NCBI GenBank assembly: GCA_043766165.1
Contig: JAYUIJ010000047.1
Coordinates: 1 to 24,972, forward strand
DNA from: CAIJZX01 sp043766165
Lineage (GTDB): Bacteria > Patescibacteriota > Patescibacteriia > SBBC01 > CAIJZX01
Direction: 5' to 3'
DNA length: 24,972 nt
Part shown: positions 1 to 5,299 of the stretch, piece after piece
Numbering within the stretch: position 1 is the stretch's first letter
Layout of the letters: each line of letters begins with the position of its first letter
Notes under the pieces: model-generated
The model's database searches: none
What the model was told of the DNA's origin: nothing
Seen by the model: only the letters and a program-made list of their open reading frames with translations
Made by a program: the position numbers and the translations under genes

Positions 1-257
1 CAGCCGGCCCACTGGGCTAAACGTAAAATTGCAATAATAACCAGTACGGCTACTAAATCATGGACTACTGTCGGCGTTTGACCCTTGGCCAAAAGATCAA
101 AAAACTTCTTGAAATAGAGCGGTGTAATCGCGGTCAGGGATGAAGCAAGAATAACCGAAAAAGAAGTGACGGCAATTAACGGCCAATGCGCAACACTAGC
201 GCGCCAAAAGTAGCGAAGCGTGATTTTAGTGTTGTGGAACTGTGGGCCTTTGGCCAT
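1..257 (-). CDS. ABC exporter, N-terminal fragment (runs off the window)
   Basis: The reading frame opens at ATG 257 and continues without a stop to the window edge, giving 85 residues that begin MAKGPQFHNTKITLRYFWRA. A first membrane span (about residues 27-45) is followed by ITPLYFKKFFDLLA and the start of a second span. This layout matches the N terminus of ABC exporter subunits with a fused membrane domain and ATPase: a short cytosolic helix, TM1, a periplasmic loop carrying a 'P-x-Y-x-K' type motif, then TM2. The ATPase domain lies outside the window, so subfamily and substrate cannot be judged. A TTGACG-N17-TATACT promoter stands about 40 bases upstream of the ATG. No Shine-Dalgarno is obvious. 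Family assignment is inference from a short fragment. Confidence 0.6.
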   Translation of the reverse strand, partial: MAKGPQFHNTKITLRYFWRASVAHWPLIAVTSFSVILASSLTAITPLYFKKFFDLLAKGQTPTVVHDLVAVLVIIAILRLAQWAG

Positions 258-298
258 ATATCGAAACTGAAGGAAAAACAAAAAATAAAGGTCGTGAG

Positions 299-327
299 AG
301 TATACATGAAAAATTGACTCGCGTCAA
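299..327 (-). promoter_or_regulatory. Sigma70-type promoter of the ABC fragment
   Basis: On the minus strand TTGACG (322-327) and TATACT (299-304) are separated by exactly 17 bases, upstream of the ATG at 257. The expected transcript start is near 292, leaving a leader of about 35 bases. Confidence 0.6.
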
Positions 328-343
328 GAATAGCTCGATGTCG

Positions 344-382
344 TCCCCTCCATTGCTGCGGCAATGGAGGGGTTAGGGGTGG
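344..382. repeat. Short palindromic repeat, copy A
   Basis: A perfect 11-bp inverted repeat, CCCCTCCATTG (345-355) and CAATGGAGGGG (362-372), surrounds a 6-nt loop and is followed by TTAGGGGTGG. It lies immediately beyond the stop codon of the Nudix gene. A second copy with the same outer arms and the same tail lies immediately beyond the stop of pyruvate kinase (1200-1288). It could be a dispersed repeat, a transcript-end stabiliser, or both. No U-run follows it on the minus strand. Confidence 0.7.
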
Positions 383-384
383 AA

Positions 385-852
385 CTATCTACACTCGCGC
401 AAAGCGGCCTTAGCATACTGCTTAACGCTATCAAGAATACTAAAACTCACATCTTCTAGTTCTATATCAGTAAACCAGCGAAGTTCATCGCTTAGTTCGT
501 CAGTTTGGTTCCTAACCTGATCCATTTCTGTAATGCCAAAGTACGTCATGGTGACATGTTCATGTGTTTCAGAAACTCGATGTCGATTCATGAACCTTGG
601 TGGGATAAGTTCTTGGTAACCTTTTTGACCTTCGTTGGCTACCCTGATCACCTGCCCAAGGAGTTCAATATCAAGGCCAACATCCTCTTTGACTTCACGA
701 ACCGCTGCCTGAGTCGGGTCTTCATCCAATTCAACATGTCCACCAACACTCAACCACAGTTTGTACTTATCATGTTTACGAAGTAAAACTTTTCCATCAA
801 ACACAATAAATACTTCCGCCGTAAAATCTATTTTGTCGTGAATGTGGGGCAT
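385..852 (-). CDS. Nudix hydrolase
   Basis: A 155-residue cytosolic protein, close to the usual size of a single Nudix domain. The Nudix box spans about residues 38-60 and fits G-x5-E-x7-RE-U-x-E-E-x-G-U, reading G-HVELD-E-DPTQAAV-REVKEDVG-L; one of the two metal-binding Glu is Asp here. Such enzymes cleave nucleoside diphosphates linked to another group (NTP clean-up, coenzymes, sugar nucleotides); the substrate cannot be read from the sequence. The N-terminal strand TAEVFIVFDGKVLLRKH is typical of the fold. ATG 852 is preceded by a TATACT box exactly 6 bases upstream and by no Shine-Dalgarno, so the mRNA is probably leaderless. Confidence 0.9.
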   Translation of the reverse strand: MPHIHDKIDFTAEVFIVFDGKVLLRKHDKYKLWLSVGGHVELDEDPTQAAVREVKEDVGLDIELLGQVIRVANEGQKGYQELIPPRFMNRHRVSETHEHVTMTYFGITEMDQVRNQTDELSDELRWFTDIELEDVSFSILDSVKQYAKAALRECR

Positions 853-858
853 GAAGAA

Positions 859-886
859 AGTATACTCTTGTTCAAATCAAAATCAA
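859..886 (-). promoter_or_regulatory. Promoter of the Nudix gene, predicted leaderless
   Basis: On the minus strand TATACT (859-864) ends 6 bases before the ATG at 852. TTGATT (881-886) lies 16 bases upstream of it. The expected transcript start falls on or next to the A of ATG. Confidence 0.55.
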
Positions 887-972
887 TCATACTAAGAGTC
901 TTTATTACAGCTCTCCATACCTCTATAATTGAAACCTTTCTCTACTATTGTGTCAGCCACTGCCGTGGGGGC

Positions 973-1002
973 ATTCTTTTTCTTCTTGAAAAGAAAAAGA
1001 AT
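973..1002. repeat. A/T-rich perfect hairpin
   Basis: ATTCTTTTTCTT (973-984) and AAGAAAAAGAAT (991-1002) form a perfect 12-bp stem with a 6-nt loop. It sits in the 430-base gene-free stretch between the Nudix and pyruvate kinase genes and abuts two larger inverted repeats. Its function is unknown. Confidence 0.65.
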
Positions 1003-1013
1003 CAAAAAGATTC

Positions 1014-1083
1014 TCCGCCTCCGCAAAAGAGTACTTTGCTGCGGCGGATCCGCCGTAGTGTTTCCACAGAACACGGAGGCGGA
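1014..1083. repeat. Branched inverted repeat, GC-rich
   Basis: The outer arms TCCGCCTCCG (1014-1023) and CGGAGGCGGA (1074-1083) are perfectly complementary over 10 bp. Between them lie a second near-perfect palindrome centred on GGCGGATCCGCC and a small GTGTT/AACAC hairpin, so the whole could fold as a multi-branch structure. Codon-like content is absent. It is probably a palindromic repeat of the sort common in CPR intergenic regions, but its origin is not established. Confidence 0.6.
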
Positions 1084-1085
1084 AA

Positions 1086-1155
1086 GTGCCGACTAGACTC
1101 GCCCAAGGTTAGCCTATCCTCAAGTCCCATTGGAGCTCAGACAAGTAGTCGGCAC
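1086..1155. repeat. Inverted repeat with 10-bp arms
   Basis: GTGCCGACTA (1086-1095) and TAGTCGGCAC (1146-1155) are perfectly complementary and enclose 50 bases. The 70-base unit begins 3 bases after the preceding inverted repeat. It may be one end of a compound palindromic element or a small structured RNA. I could not match it to a known riboswitch. Confidence 0.55.
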
Positions 1156-1199
1156 GACTAATGCGGGATGTTTGAATAACAAAAAAGAGATGTCTTTTG

Positions 1200-1288
1200 T
1201 CCCCTCCATTGTCTTGCCCTCCTTAGCCAAGGAGGGCAACCCCGTAGCAACGGGGAAGAGGAGGTTGCAATGGAGGGGTAGGGGTGGC
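1200..1288. repeat. Short palindromic repeat, copy B (three-way junction form)
   Basis: The outer arms CCCCTCCATTG (1201-1211) and CAATGGAGGGG (1268-1278) are the same as in the copy at 344-382, and the tail TAGGGGTGG is shared. Instead of a short loop, this copy holds two further perfect hairpins: TTGCCCTCCTT/AAGGAGGGCAA (1214-1239) and CCCCGT/ACGGGG (1240-1255). The element would fold as a three-way junction. It touches the stop codon of the pyruvate kinase gene at 1290. Confidence 0.75.
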
Positions 1289-1289
1289 A

Positions 1290-2315
1290 CTACTTCGAAA
1301 CGAACTTCCCGCCGGGCGTGAAATGATGATGTTCCGCACGTTCGACGATTTTGTGCATCATGGCCACCGCTTCGACTGGATATTTTCCGGCCGCGGTTTC
1401 ATCGGATAACATGACGGCATCGGTTTTATCGAGCACCGCATTGGCTACATCAGAAACTTCCGCGCGAGTCGCATGAATATTATCAACCATCGAAATCAAC
1501 ATCTGCGTCGCCACGATCGTTGGCCGATGATGACGATGTGATTCATGAATCAAATGCTTCTGTAAAAATGGAACATCTTCAACCGGCACTTCCGCACCTA
1601 AGTCGCCGCGAGCAACCATCATCTGGTCCGTGGCCCGTAAAATCCCGTCGATATGATTGAGCGCCATCGCCATTTCAATCTTGGCAATAATCGTCATCTT
1701 TTTCCCGACGATTTTTCGCAGTGCTTTAACATCTGCTGACGACTGTACAAAAGACAAGGCCACCTGCTCGACACCAACACTCAATCCAGTTTTCGCATCA
1801 GCAATATCTTTATTGGTCAAACCAGAAGTCGTTAACCGCGTGCCCGGCATGTTCACTGCTTTGTGGCTGAACAAGTGTCCGCCATGAACAACCTTAGCTT
1901 GGAATGTCGTCCCATGAACACTGGTAATCATTAACTCAATTTGTCCGTTGGCCAAAAACATCGGATGTCCAACTTCGATATCATTATGCAAATATGGATC
2001 ATCGACATGGATGACGCCCCGCTTCGTATTACCGTTCGTATCAAACGTAACGATTTCACCTGCGTGCAACCGTCGTCCTTTTTTTGGTAGTACCCCGACG
2101 CGAAGTCGTGGTCCTTGTAAATCCACCATGATTTTAACGCGACGATGATTCTGTTTCGCGACGCGGCGAATTAACTTGGTCCAATCGCGTATCTGTTTTG
2201 GATTTGAATGTGAGCAGTTAATTCGGGCTACATCCATTCCCGCTTCGAGCATTAACCCAATTGTCTTCGCATCATTTGAACTCGGTCCAATCGTGGCCAC
2301 AATTTTTGTCTTCAT
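1290..2315 (-). CDS. pyk: Pyruvate kinase, short form lacking the C-terminal domain
   Basis: Converts phosphoenolpyruvate and ADP to pyruvate and ATP, the last step of glycolysis, in the cytosol. The start chosen is ATG 2315, since MKTKIVATIGPSS is the canonical N terminus; an upstream in-frame start at 2378 would add 21 unrelated residues. The product is 341 residues against about 470 for typical bacterial enzymes. Visible motifs are ARINCSH (30-36), the B-domain loop (about 68-160), AKIE (211-214, catalytic Lys and metal-binding Glu), ARGDLG (235-240), and the TRAEVSDVANAVLD...DAVMLSDETAAGKYP region (283-312). SDETA replaces the more usual SGETA. The chain stops just after the barrel helix PVEAVAMMHKIVERAE, so the allosteric C domain is absent. 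The gene is monocistronic, with a palindromic repeat directly after its stop. Confidence 0.92.
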   Translation of the reverse strand: MKTKIVATIGPSSNDAKTIGLMLEAGMDVARINCSHSNPKQIRDWTKLIRRVAKQNHRRVKIMVDLQGPRLRVGVLPKKGRRLHAGEIVTFDTNGNTKRGVIHVDDPYLHNDIEVGHPMFLANGQIELMITSVHGTTFQAKVVHGGHLFSHKAVNMPGTRLTTSGLTNKDIADAKTGLSVGVEQVALSFVQSSADVKALRKIVGKKMTIIAKIEMAMALNHIDGILRATDQMMVARGDLGAEVPVEDVPFLQKHLIHESHRHHRPTIVATQMLISMVDNIHATRAEVSDVANAVLDKTDAVMLSDETAAGKYPVEAVAMMHKIVERAEHHHFTPGGKFVSK

Positions 2316-2398
2316 ATTCCGTGTGCTAAAAAATAATAATCGAATGGACAGTGTACCAAAAAAACAGCTGTTCGACAAGACCCGGAATTTTTTTGGTC

Positions 2399-2866
2399 TT
2401 ATATAGCTAAGGTTTTCTTAAAAAAGCTCTTGGTCAAGCTCTCCCCGTTCACTACTTCATCTGCCTGATGATCCAACGTAAAGTCAAGATGCTTGAACAA
2501 CCGGAACATAGACGGAAACTTTTTCTCGTAAGTATTAATGGTAATAGTGTCGCGCTGCTCGACCACCGCAATAGTTTCTAGTTCATTGCGAAGTTTAGTC
2601 ATCACACCCTGTCCCCGCATGGCCGACAAGACTCCCGCCATCCAGACATGCATCTGGTCTTGTCCATATCGCCGAACAAAAATAAATCCAACCAATTCAC
2701 CATCACTCTCTGCTCCAAGCATAACTGCATCACTTGCTAAATGCTTCGACCATGTTTGTGGATCGTGATATTTTTTTCGTTCTGCTTCGGTTGGTTGGAA
2801 AACCGCAATGCTCAAATCAATAACTTTTTGCAGTGATTCTTGTCCGAGCGCGCTGATGGATATCAT
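2399..2866 (-). CDS. GNAT family N-acetyltransferase
   Basis: A 155-residue single-domain protein, the usual GNAT size. The acetyl-CoA-binding motif R-G-Q-G-V-M (84-89) follows a strand (MHVWMAGVLS), and ELVGFIFVRRY (57-67) matches the preceding beta-hairpin. These enzymes move an acetyl group from acetyl-CoA to an amine; the substrate cannot be deduced. ATG 2866 has a TATACT box ending 6 bases upstream and no Shine-Dalgarno, predicting a leaderless mRNA. It is divergently arranged from the cassette gene at 3004. Confidence 0.8.
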   Translation of the reverse strand: MISISALGQESLQKVIDLSIAVFQPTEAERKKYHDPQTWSKHLASDAVMLGAESDGELVGFIFVRRYGQDQMHVWMAGVLSAMRGQGVMTKLRNELETIAVVEQRDTITINTYEKKFPSMFRLFKHLDFTLDHQADEVVNGESLTKSFFKKTLAI

Positions 2867-2872
2867 GTGGTC

Positions 2873-2878
2873 AGTATA
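2873..2878 (-). promoter_or_regulatory. -10 box of the GNAT gene, predicted leaderless
   Basis: TATACT on the minus strand, within TATATACT, ends 6 bases before ATG 2866. No good -35 is seen at 16-18 bases. Confidence 0.45.
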
Positions 2879-2912
2879 TACCAGTTAGCTAAGTAACACG
2901 ATCAGTCGTGGC

Positions 2913-2941
2913 TTGACAATTTCACAAATTTATGATAAAGA
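2913..2941 (+). promoter_or_regulatory. Promoter of the first SD-led cassette
   Basis: TTGACA (2913-2918), a 17-base spacer, then TAAAGA (2936-2941). The leader of about 55 bases contains a CTTGAA/TTCAAG hairpin (2953-2969) and ends in the Shine-Dalgarno AGGGAGGA (2992-2999). Confidence 0.65.
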
Positions 2942-3003
2942 TTCGACGCACCTTGAAATAGATTCAAGCACTTCCAGTGTCCCACCTGCTCAGGGAGGAA
3001 TAT

Positions 3004-3657
3004 ATGTCACTGCAGAAAAATGATGATGGCTCAGAAAGCTACTGGCTTGAACTACCTGATGGTACGAAATACGAACTCTTTCGCTACGGAGAACGGGTCG
3101 ACATGAAGGATCCAGAACTCAAACAGAAGTTTGGGATCGGATTCCACAAAGGCCCGGATAACCAGATCATCGAGCGTGAAGGCATCAGCTGGTACCGGCC
3201 AGGCGAAACGCTACCCATCAAGACGAAGTACGTGGTTCGCGAAAAGTTGGACCAGCTGGTCACCATCAGAGTGAAGCTACCCAACCGCCCACGCATTGAA
3301 TGTCAGGCCAAGTTGGTGAATCTTGGCTACACCGTACTGGGCGGTGAAGCACCAATCCCTAGCGAACATCACGCTCGGTTCGTGATTACGGAAAGCCTTG
3401 ACCTTGCTCGCGTGTTCGGCGGACTGGACAGAAGCGGTGAAGAAGACGACCCGATGCGTCCGGGATTCAAGCGGTTGGTAGTCACGCCGGAGCAGCGAGA
3501 AAGTTCATTGATGGACAGTTTCGGCACCACCGTCAATCGGCGTGACATCAACTTCATTTGCGCCGGCGAGATCACACTCATCACGAAAAATAATGGTCAT
3601 GGTGATTCAACCATGATCGAAGCGTACATTCGTGAAGTCAGCTGGGAAGAAGTGTAG
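3004..3657 (+). CDS. Orphan protein, 217 residues, first SD-led cassette
   Basis: I do not recognise a family. The start is ATG 3004, placed 4 bases after the strong Shine-Dalgarno AGGGAGGA; an upstream in-frame ATG at 2977 would put this site inside the gene. The product has no signal peptide or membrane segment and looks like a soluble, mostly beta, charged protein. The N-terminal half holds SYWLELPDGTKYELFRYGE and REGISWYRPGETLPIKTKYV. The C-terminal half holds FICAGEITLITKNN and ends AYIREVSWEEV. It is monocistronic, bounded by its own promoter (2913) and intrinsic terminator (3689). The two following genes have the same architecture, suggesting a common style of expression rather than a shared function. 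Confidence 0.75.
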   Translation: MSLQKNDDGSESYWLELPDGTKYELFRYGERVDMKDPELKQKFGIGFHKGPDNQIIEREGISWYRPGETLPIKTKYVVREKLDQLVTIRVKLPNRPRIECQAKLVNLGYTVLGGEAPIPSEHHARFVITESLDLARVFGGLDRSGEEDDPMRPGFKRLVVTPEQRESSLMDSFGTTVNRRDINFICAGEITLITKNNGHGDSTMIEAYIREVSWEEV

Positions 3658-3688
3658 TATAAACAACGATCATTCATATCAGCACAGT

Positions 3689-3720
3689 AAGGCAGCGAAA
3701 AAATCGCTGCCTGTTTTTTA
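3689..3720 (+). terminator. Intrinsic terminator of the first cassette
   Basis: The stem AGGCAGCGA/TCGCTGCCT with an A-rich loop is followed by GTTTTTTA. Confidence 0.85.
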
Positions 3721-3733
3721 TTTCAAGGCTGGG

Positions 3734-3762
3734 TTGACAAAAGCTCTACTTTACGCTAGGGT
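3734..3762 (+). promoter_or_regulatory. Promoter of the second SD-led cassette
   Basis: TTGACA (3734-3739), a 17-base spacer, then TAGGGT (3757-3762). The same -35, spacing and -10 hexamer occur before the PHA-granule-like gene at 11836-11864 on the other strand. Confidence 0.65.
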
Positions 3763-3804
3763 CGGTGTAGTTATTTCACAAACCAAGCACAGATAAGACG
3801 ACAC

Positions 3805-3851
3805 ACCTGAACTTAGTCAGGTTCGTCCGCCCTGTGCGTTTGCACAGGAGG
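3805..3851 (+). promoter_or_regulatory. Structured leader with a hairpin overlapping the Shine-Dalgarno
   Basis: Two hairpins lie in the roughly 90-base leader. The first is ACCTGA/TCAGGT (3805-3822). The second is CCTGTGC-GTTT-GCACAGG (3831-3848). The 3' arm of the second includes the first three bases of the Shine-Dalgarno AGGAGG (3846-3851), so folding would partly hide the ribosome-binding site. This is compatible with translational control, which is inference. Confidence 0.5.
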
Positions 3852-3857
3852 ATGGCC

Positions 3858-4385
3858 ATGGCTATCACCGTTGGAGGTTCCTGGTGTAAGTATTGCTCCA
3901 CGCCGAGCGAACACGGACACGCTGATGCGTGCCCTATCCGCGAAGGCACGGCTCGATCCATGTTGGAATGGATTGACGGCTATCGACTGGCATGGAACAC
4001 GACATACCATGTCACGGCCGAGACGATATCGCATCCGCCATCGTTCGAACTCGGATTCGACATTGGTATGGATGCCCGGGAAGATTGTTTCTCGGTCATG
4101 CTCCATGAACATGACATCTGGATCCGAAACCAGTACGAGCGTGCCTGTGATCAGGCACGACGTCAGCGGTGTCACTACTGCTGGCCCACCGAATCAGGTC
4201 ATCAAGCTGGATGCCCAACGCTCGATCGTAGTGGAACAGCCATGGATCAATGGTTGATCGGTTACGAAACAGGGCGGTCTTGTACTTCGATTCAACCACT
4301 CTCCTACAAAGAATACCCTGTTAGCTTTCATATCGGCCGGAGCATTAGTTGGAACGATGTGATCGCGTCCATTCGTTCAAAGTAG
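3858..4385 (+). CDS. Orphan protein with two putative C-C-H-C zinc sites, internally duplicated
   Basis: The start is ATG 3858 (MAITVGG), 6 bases after AGGAGG; in-frame ATGs at 3834 and 3852 are less well placed. The product is 175 residues, soluble and without a signal peptide. It contains two similar units. The first has CKYC...HADACP near residues 11-26 and the second has CHYC...HQAGCP near residues 104-118, both C-x2-C-x6/7-H-x3-C-P. Each is followed by a Trp-rich helix ending in W-[IL]-x-G-Y, and about 45 residues later by an aromatic-x-[IL]-G segment (GFDIG, FHIG). The gene thus looks like a tandem duplication of a domain of roughly 85-90 residues. Zinc binding is inferred from the Cys/His spacing. 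The role could be nucleic-acid or protein binding. It has its own promoter, leader and terminator. Confidence 0.75.
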   Translation: MAITVGGSWCKYCSTPSEHGHADACPIREGTARSMLEWIDGYRLAWNTTYHVTAETISHPPSFELGFDIGMDAREDCFSVMLHEHDIWIRNQYERACDQARRQRCHYCWPTESGHQAGCPTLDRSGTAMDQWLIGYETGRSCTSIQPLSYKEYPVSFHIGRSISWNDVIASIRSK

Positions 4386-4390
4386 ATTCA

Positions 4391-4427
4391 CGGGCAAGGA
4401 ACCACACGTTCCCTGCCCGATTTTTTT
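4391..4427 (+). terminator. Intrinsic terminator of the second cassette
   Basis: CGGGCA-AGGAAC pairs with GTTCC-CTGCCCG around a short loop, followed by a run of seven T. Confidence 0.85.
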
Positions 4428-4447
4428 ACATATCACATAATCATAGA

Positions 4448-4476
4448 TTGACACCTACGATGAGCTATGATAATTT
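4448..4476 (+). promoter_or_regulatory. Promoter of the third SD-led cassette
   Basis: TTGACA (4448-4453), a 17-base spacer, then TAATTT (4471-4476). The leader carries a CGCCA-AAC-TGGCG hairpin at 4484-4496. Confidence 0.6.
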
Positions 4477-4538
4477 CTTTTGTCGCCAAACTGGCGTCAA
4501 TTATGGCCCTTAACAACCTGGAAATAAAGGAGTTTAAA

Positions 4539-4859
4539 GTGTCAGATCAGCCGCCGAAATTCGTTCGTTGTAGTGTATCCATATCGCAACTAGCGAGGAT
4601 TGAAGTTTTTCCAGCCAATCAAACCGCTGATGTCACAACATTGCACCTAATCGTTGATTTGGATCAAAGGATTGACATGTGGAAAGCCGATGTCGCGGTG
4701 AACAGCGCAAAGCATCCAAAAGGCGTGACACTGAAGACAAATGTTCGTTTTCTAAACCGTCTAGTCCTTGAAGCTAGCATCGAACACAGTCCTTCAAGTC
4801 TCGGCGAGCCGATGTCTTTGGTCGGTCGTATTGTCAACAAGTTACTAACGGTACAATGA
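4539..4859 (+). CDS. Orphan protein, 106 residues, GTG start, third SD-led cassette
   Basis: No family recognised. I place the start at GTG 4539 because AAGGAG (4527-4532) lies 6 bases upstream. The frame is open further upstream to ATGs at 4467 and 4503, but 4467 precedes the predicted transcript start and neither has a Shine-Dalgarno. The 106-residue product (MSDQPPKFVRCSVSISQLAR...) has alternating hydrophobic strands and no membrane segment or signal peptide, suggesting a small beta-rich cytosolic protein. The arrangement of promoter, hairpin-bearing leader, strong Shine-Dalgarno, single gene and terminator is the same as in the two preceding cassettes. Confidence 0.65.
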   Translation: MSDQPPKFVRCSVSISQLARIEVFPANQTADVTTLHLIVDLDQRIDMWKADVAVNSAKHPKGVTLKTNVRFLNRLVLEASIEHSPSSLGEPMSLVGRIVNKLLTVQ

Positions 4860-4900
4860 CCAATCCGGGTCATCTCACACACGGCTCGGCCAGAGTACTA

Positions 4901-4938
4901 CGGGCAAGTAGACACTACGTTTACTTGCCCGATTTTTT
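4901..4938 (+). terminator. Intrinsic terminator of the third cassette
   Basis: CGGGCAAGTA (4901-4910) pairs with TACTTGCCCG (4922-4931), followed by A and eight T. The CGGGCA stem base is shared with the terminator of the previous cassette. Confidence 0.9.
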
Positions 4939-4958
4939 TTACCTCAAGGTACTGCGTC

Positions 4959-4987
4959 TTGACACTTCTTACTTATTACTCTATACT
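4959..4987 (+). promoter_or_regulatory. Promoter of the AbrB-like regulator / ABC exporter operon
   Basis: TTGACA (4959-4964), a 17-base spacer, then TATACT (4982-4987): a near-consensus sigma70-type promoter. The leader to ATG 5055 is about 60 bases. Confidence 0.75.
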
Positions 4988-5003
4988 GCCATAACCTACA
5001 TTT

Positions 5004-5026
5004 CCTACTTGTAGGATAATCTATCC
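5004..5026. promoter_or_regulatory. Overlapping palindromes, candidate operator
   Basis: CCTAC-TT-GTAGG (5004-5015) overlaps GGATA-ATC-TATCC (5014-5026). Both lie just downstream of the predicted transcript start and upstream of the AbrB-like gene. This is a plausible autoregulatory binding site for that protein; the link is inferred from position and symmetry only. Confidence 0.45.
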
Positions 5027-5054
5027 AACTTATTACCTTGTATTTACTACTCCA

Positions 5055-5297
5055 ATGAAACCCGCACACAGCGACCACCGACATTTCCACGGCACCACGA
5101 CCCTCGGCGAAAAAGGCCAAGTTGTTATCCCGGCCGACGCCCGTAAAGCGATGGGTCTAAAGTCCGGCGATAAACTTTTGGTTTTTGCCATGGGCAAAAA
5201 TATGATCGCGCTCAGTAAGTTCGAACAACTTGAACACATTGCCGACAATCTTAGTAAGAAACTTGACGGTATCCGTAAGATTTTGAAACAAGCGTAA
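5055..5297 (+). CDS. AbrB/MazE/SpoVT-type DNA-binding protein
   Basis: An 80-residue protein with the swapped-hairpin AbrB fold signature: TTLGEKGQVVIPADARKAMG at residues 16-35, then LKSGDKLLVF. The C-terminal half (about 50-80) is a helical extension that may dimerise. Members bind DNA as transition-state-type regulators or serve as antitoxins. No toxin gene is adjacent. Instead the stop is followed after 2 bases by the ATG of an ABC exporter gene, so the likely job is control of the exporter operon. The palindromes at 5004-5026 are a candidate target. No Shine-Dalgarno is visible. Confidence 0.88.
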   Translation: MKPAHSDHRHFHGTTTLGEKGQVVIPADARKAMGLKSGDKLLVFAMGKNMIALSKFEQLEHIADNLSKKLDGIRKILKQA

Positions 5298-5299
5298 AC

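Noticed and set aside
838..1161. An open frame of 107 codons on the plus strand
   Set aside because: It begins inside the Nudix gene's opposite strand and runs through three inverted repeats; the translated product is low-complexity and Lys/Ser/Pro-rich, as expected from palindromic DNA.
2919..2936. TATGAT only 12 bases after TTGACA as the -10 box
   Set aside because: The spacer is far too short. Hexamers starting with TA at 17 bases are found in this and the other cassette promoters, so those were preferred.
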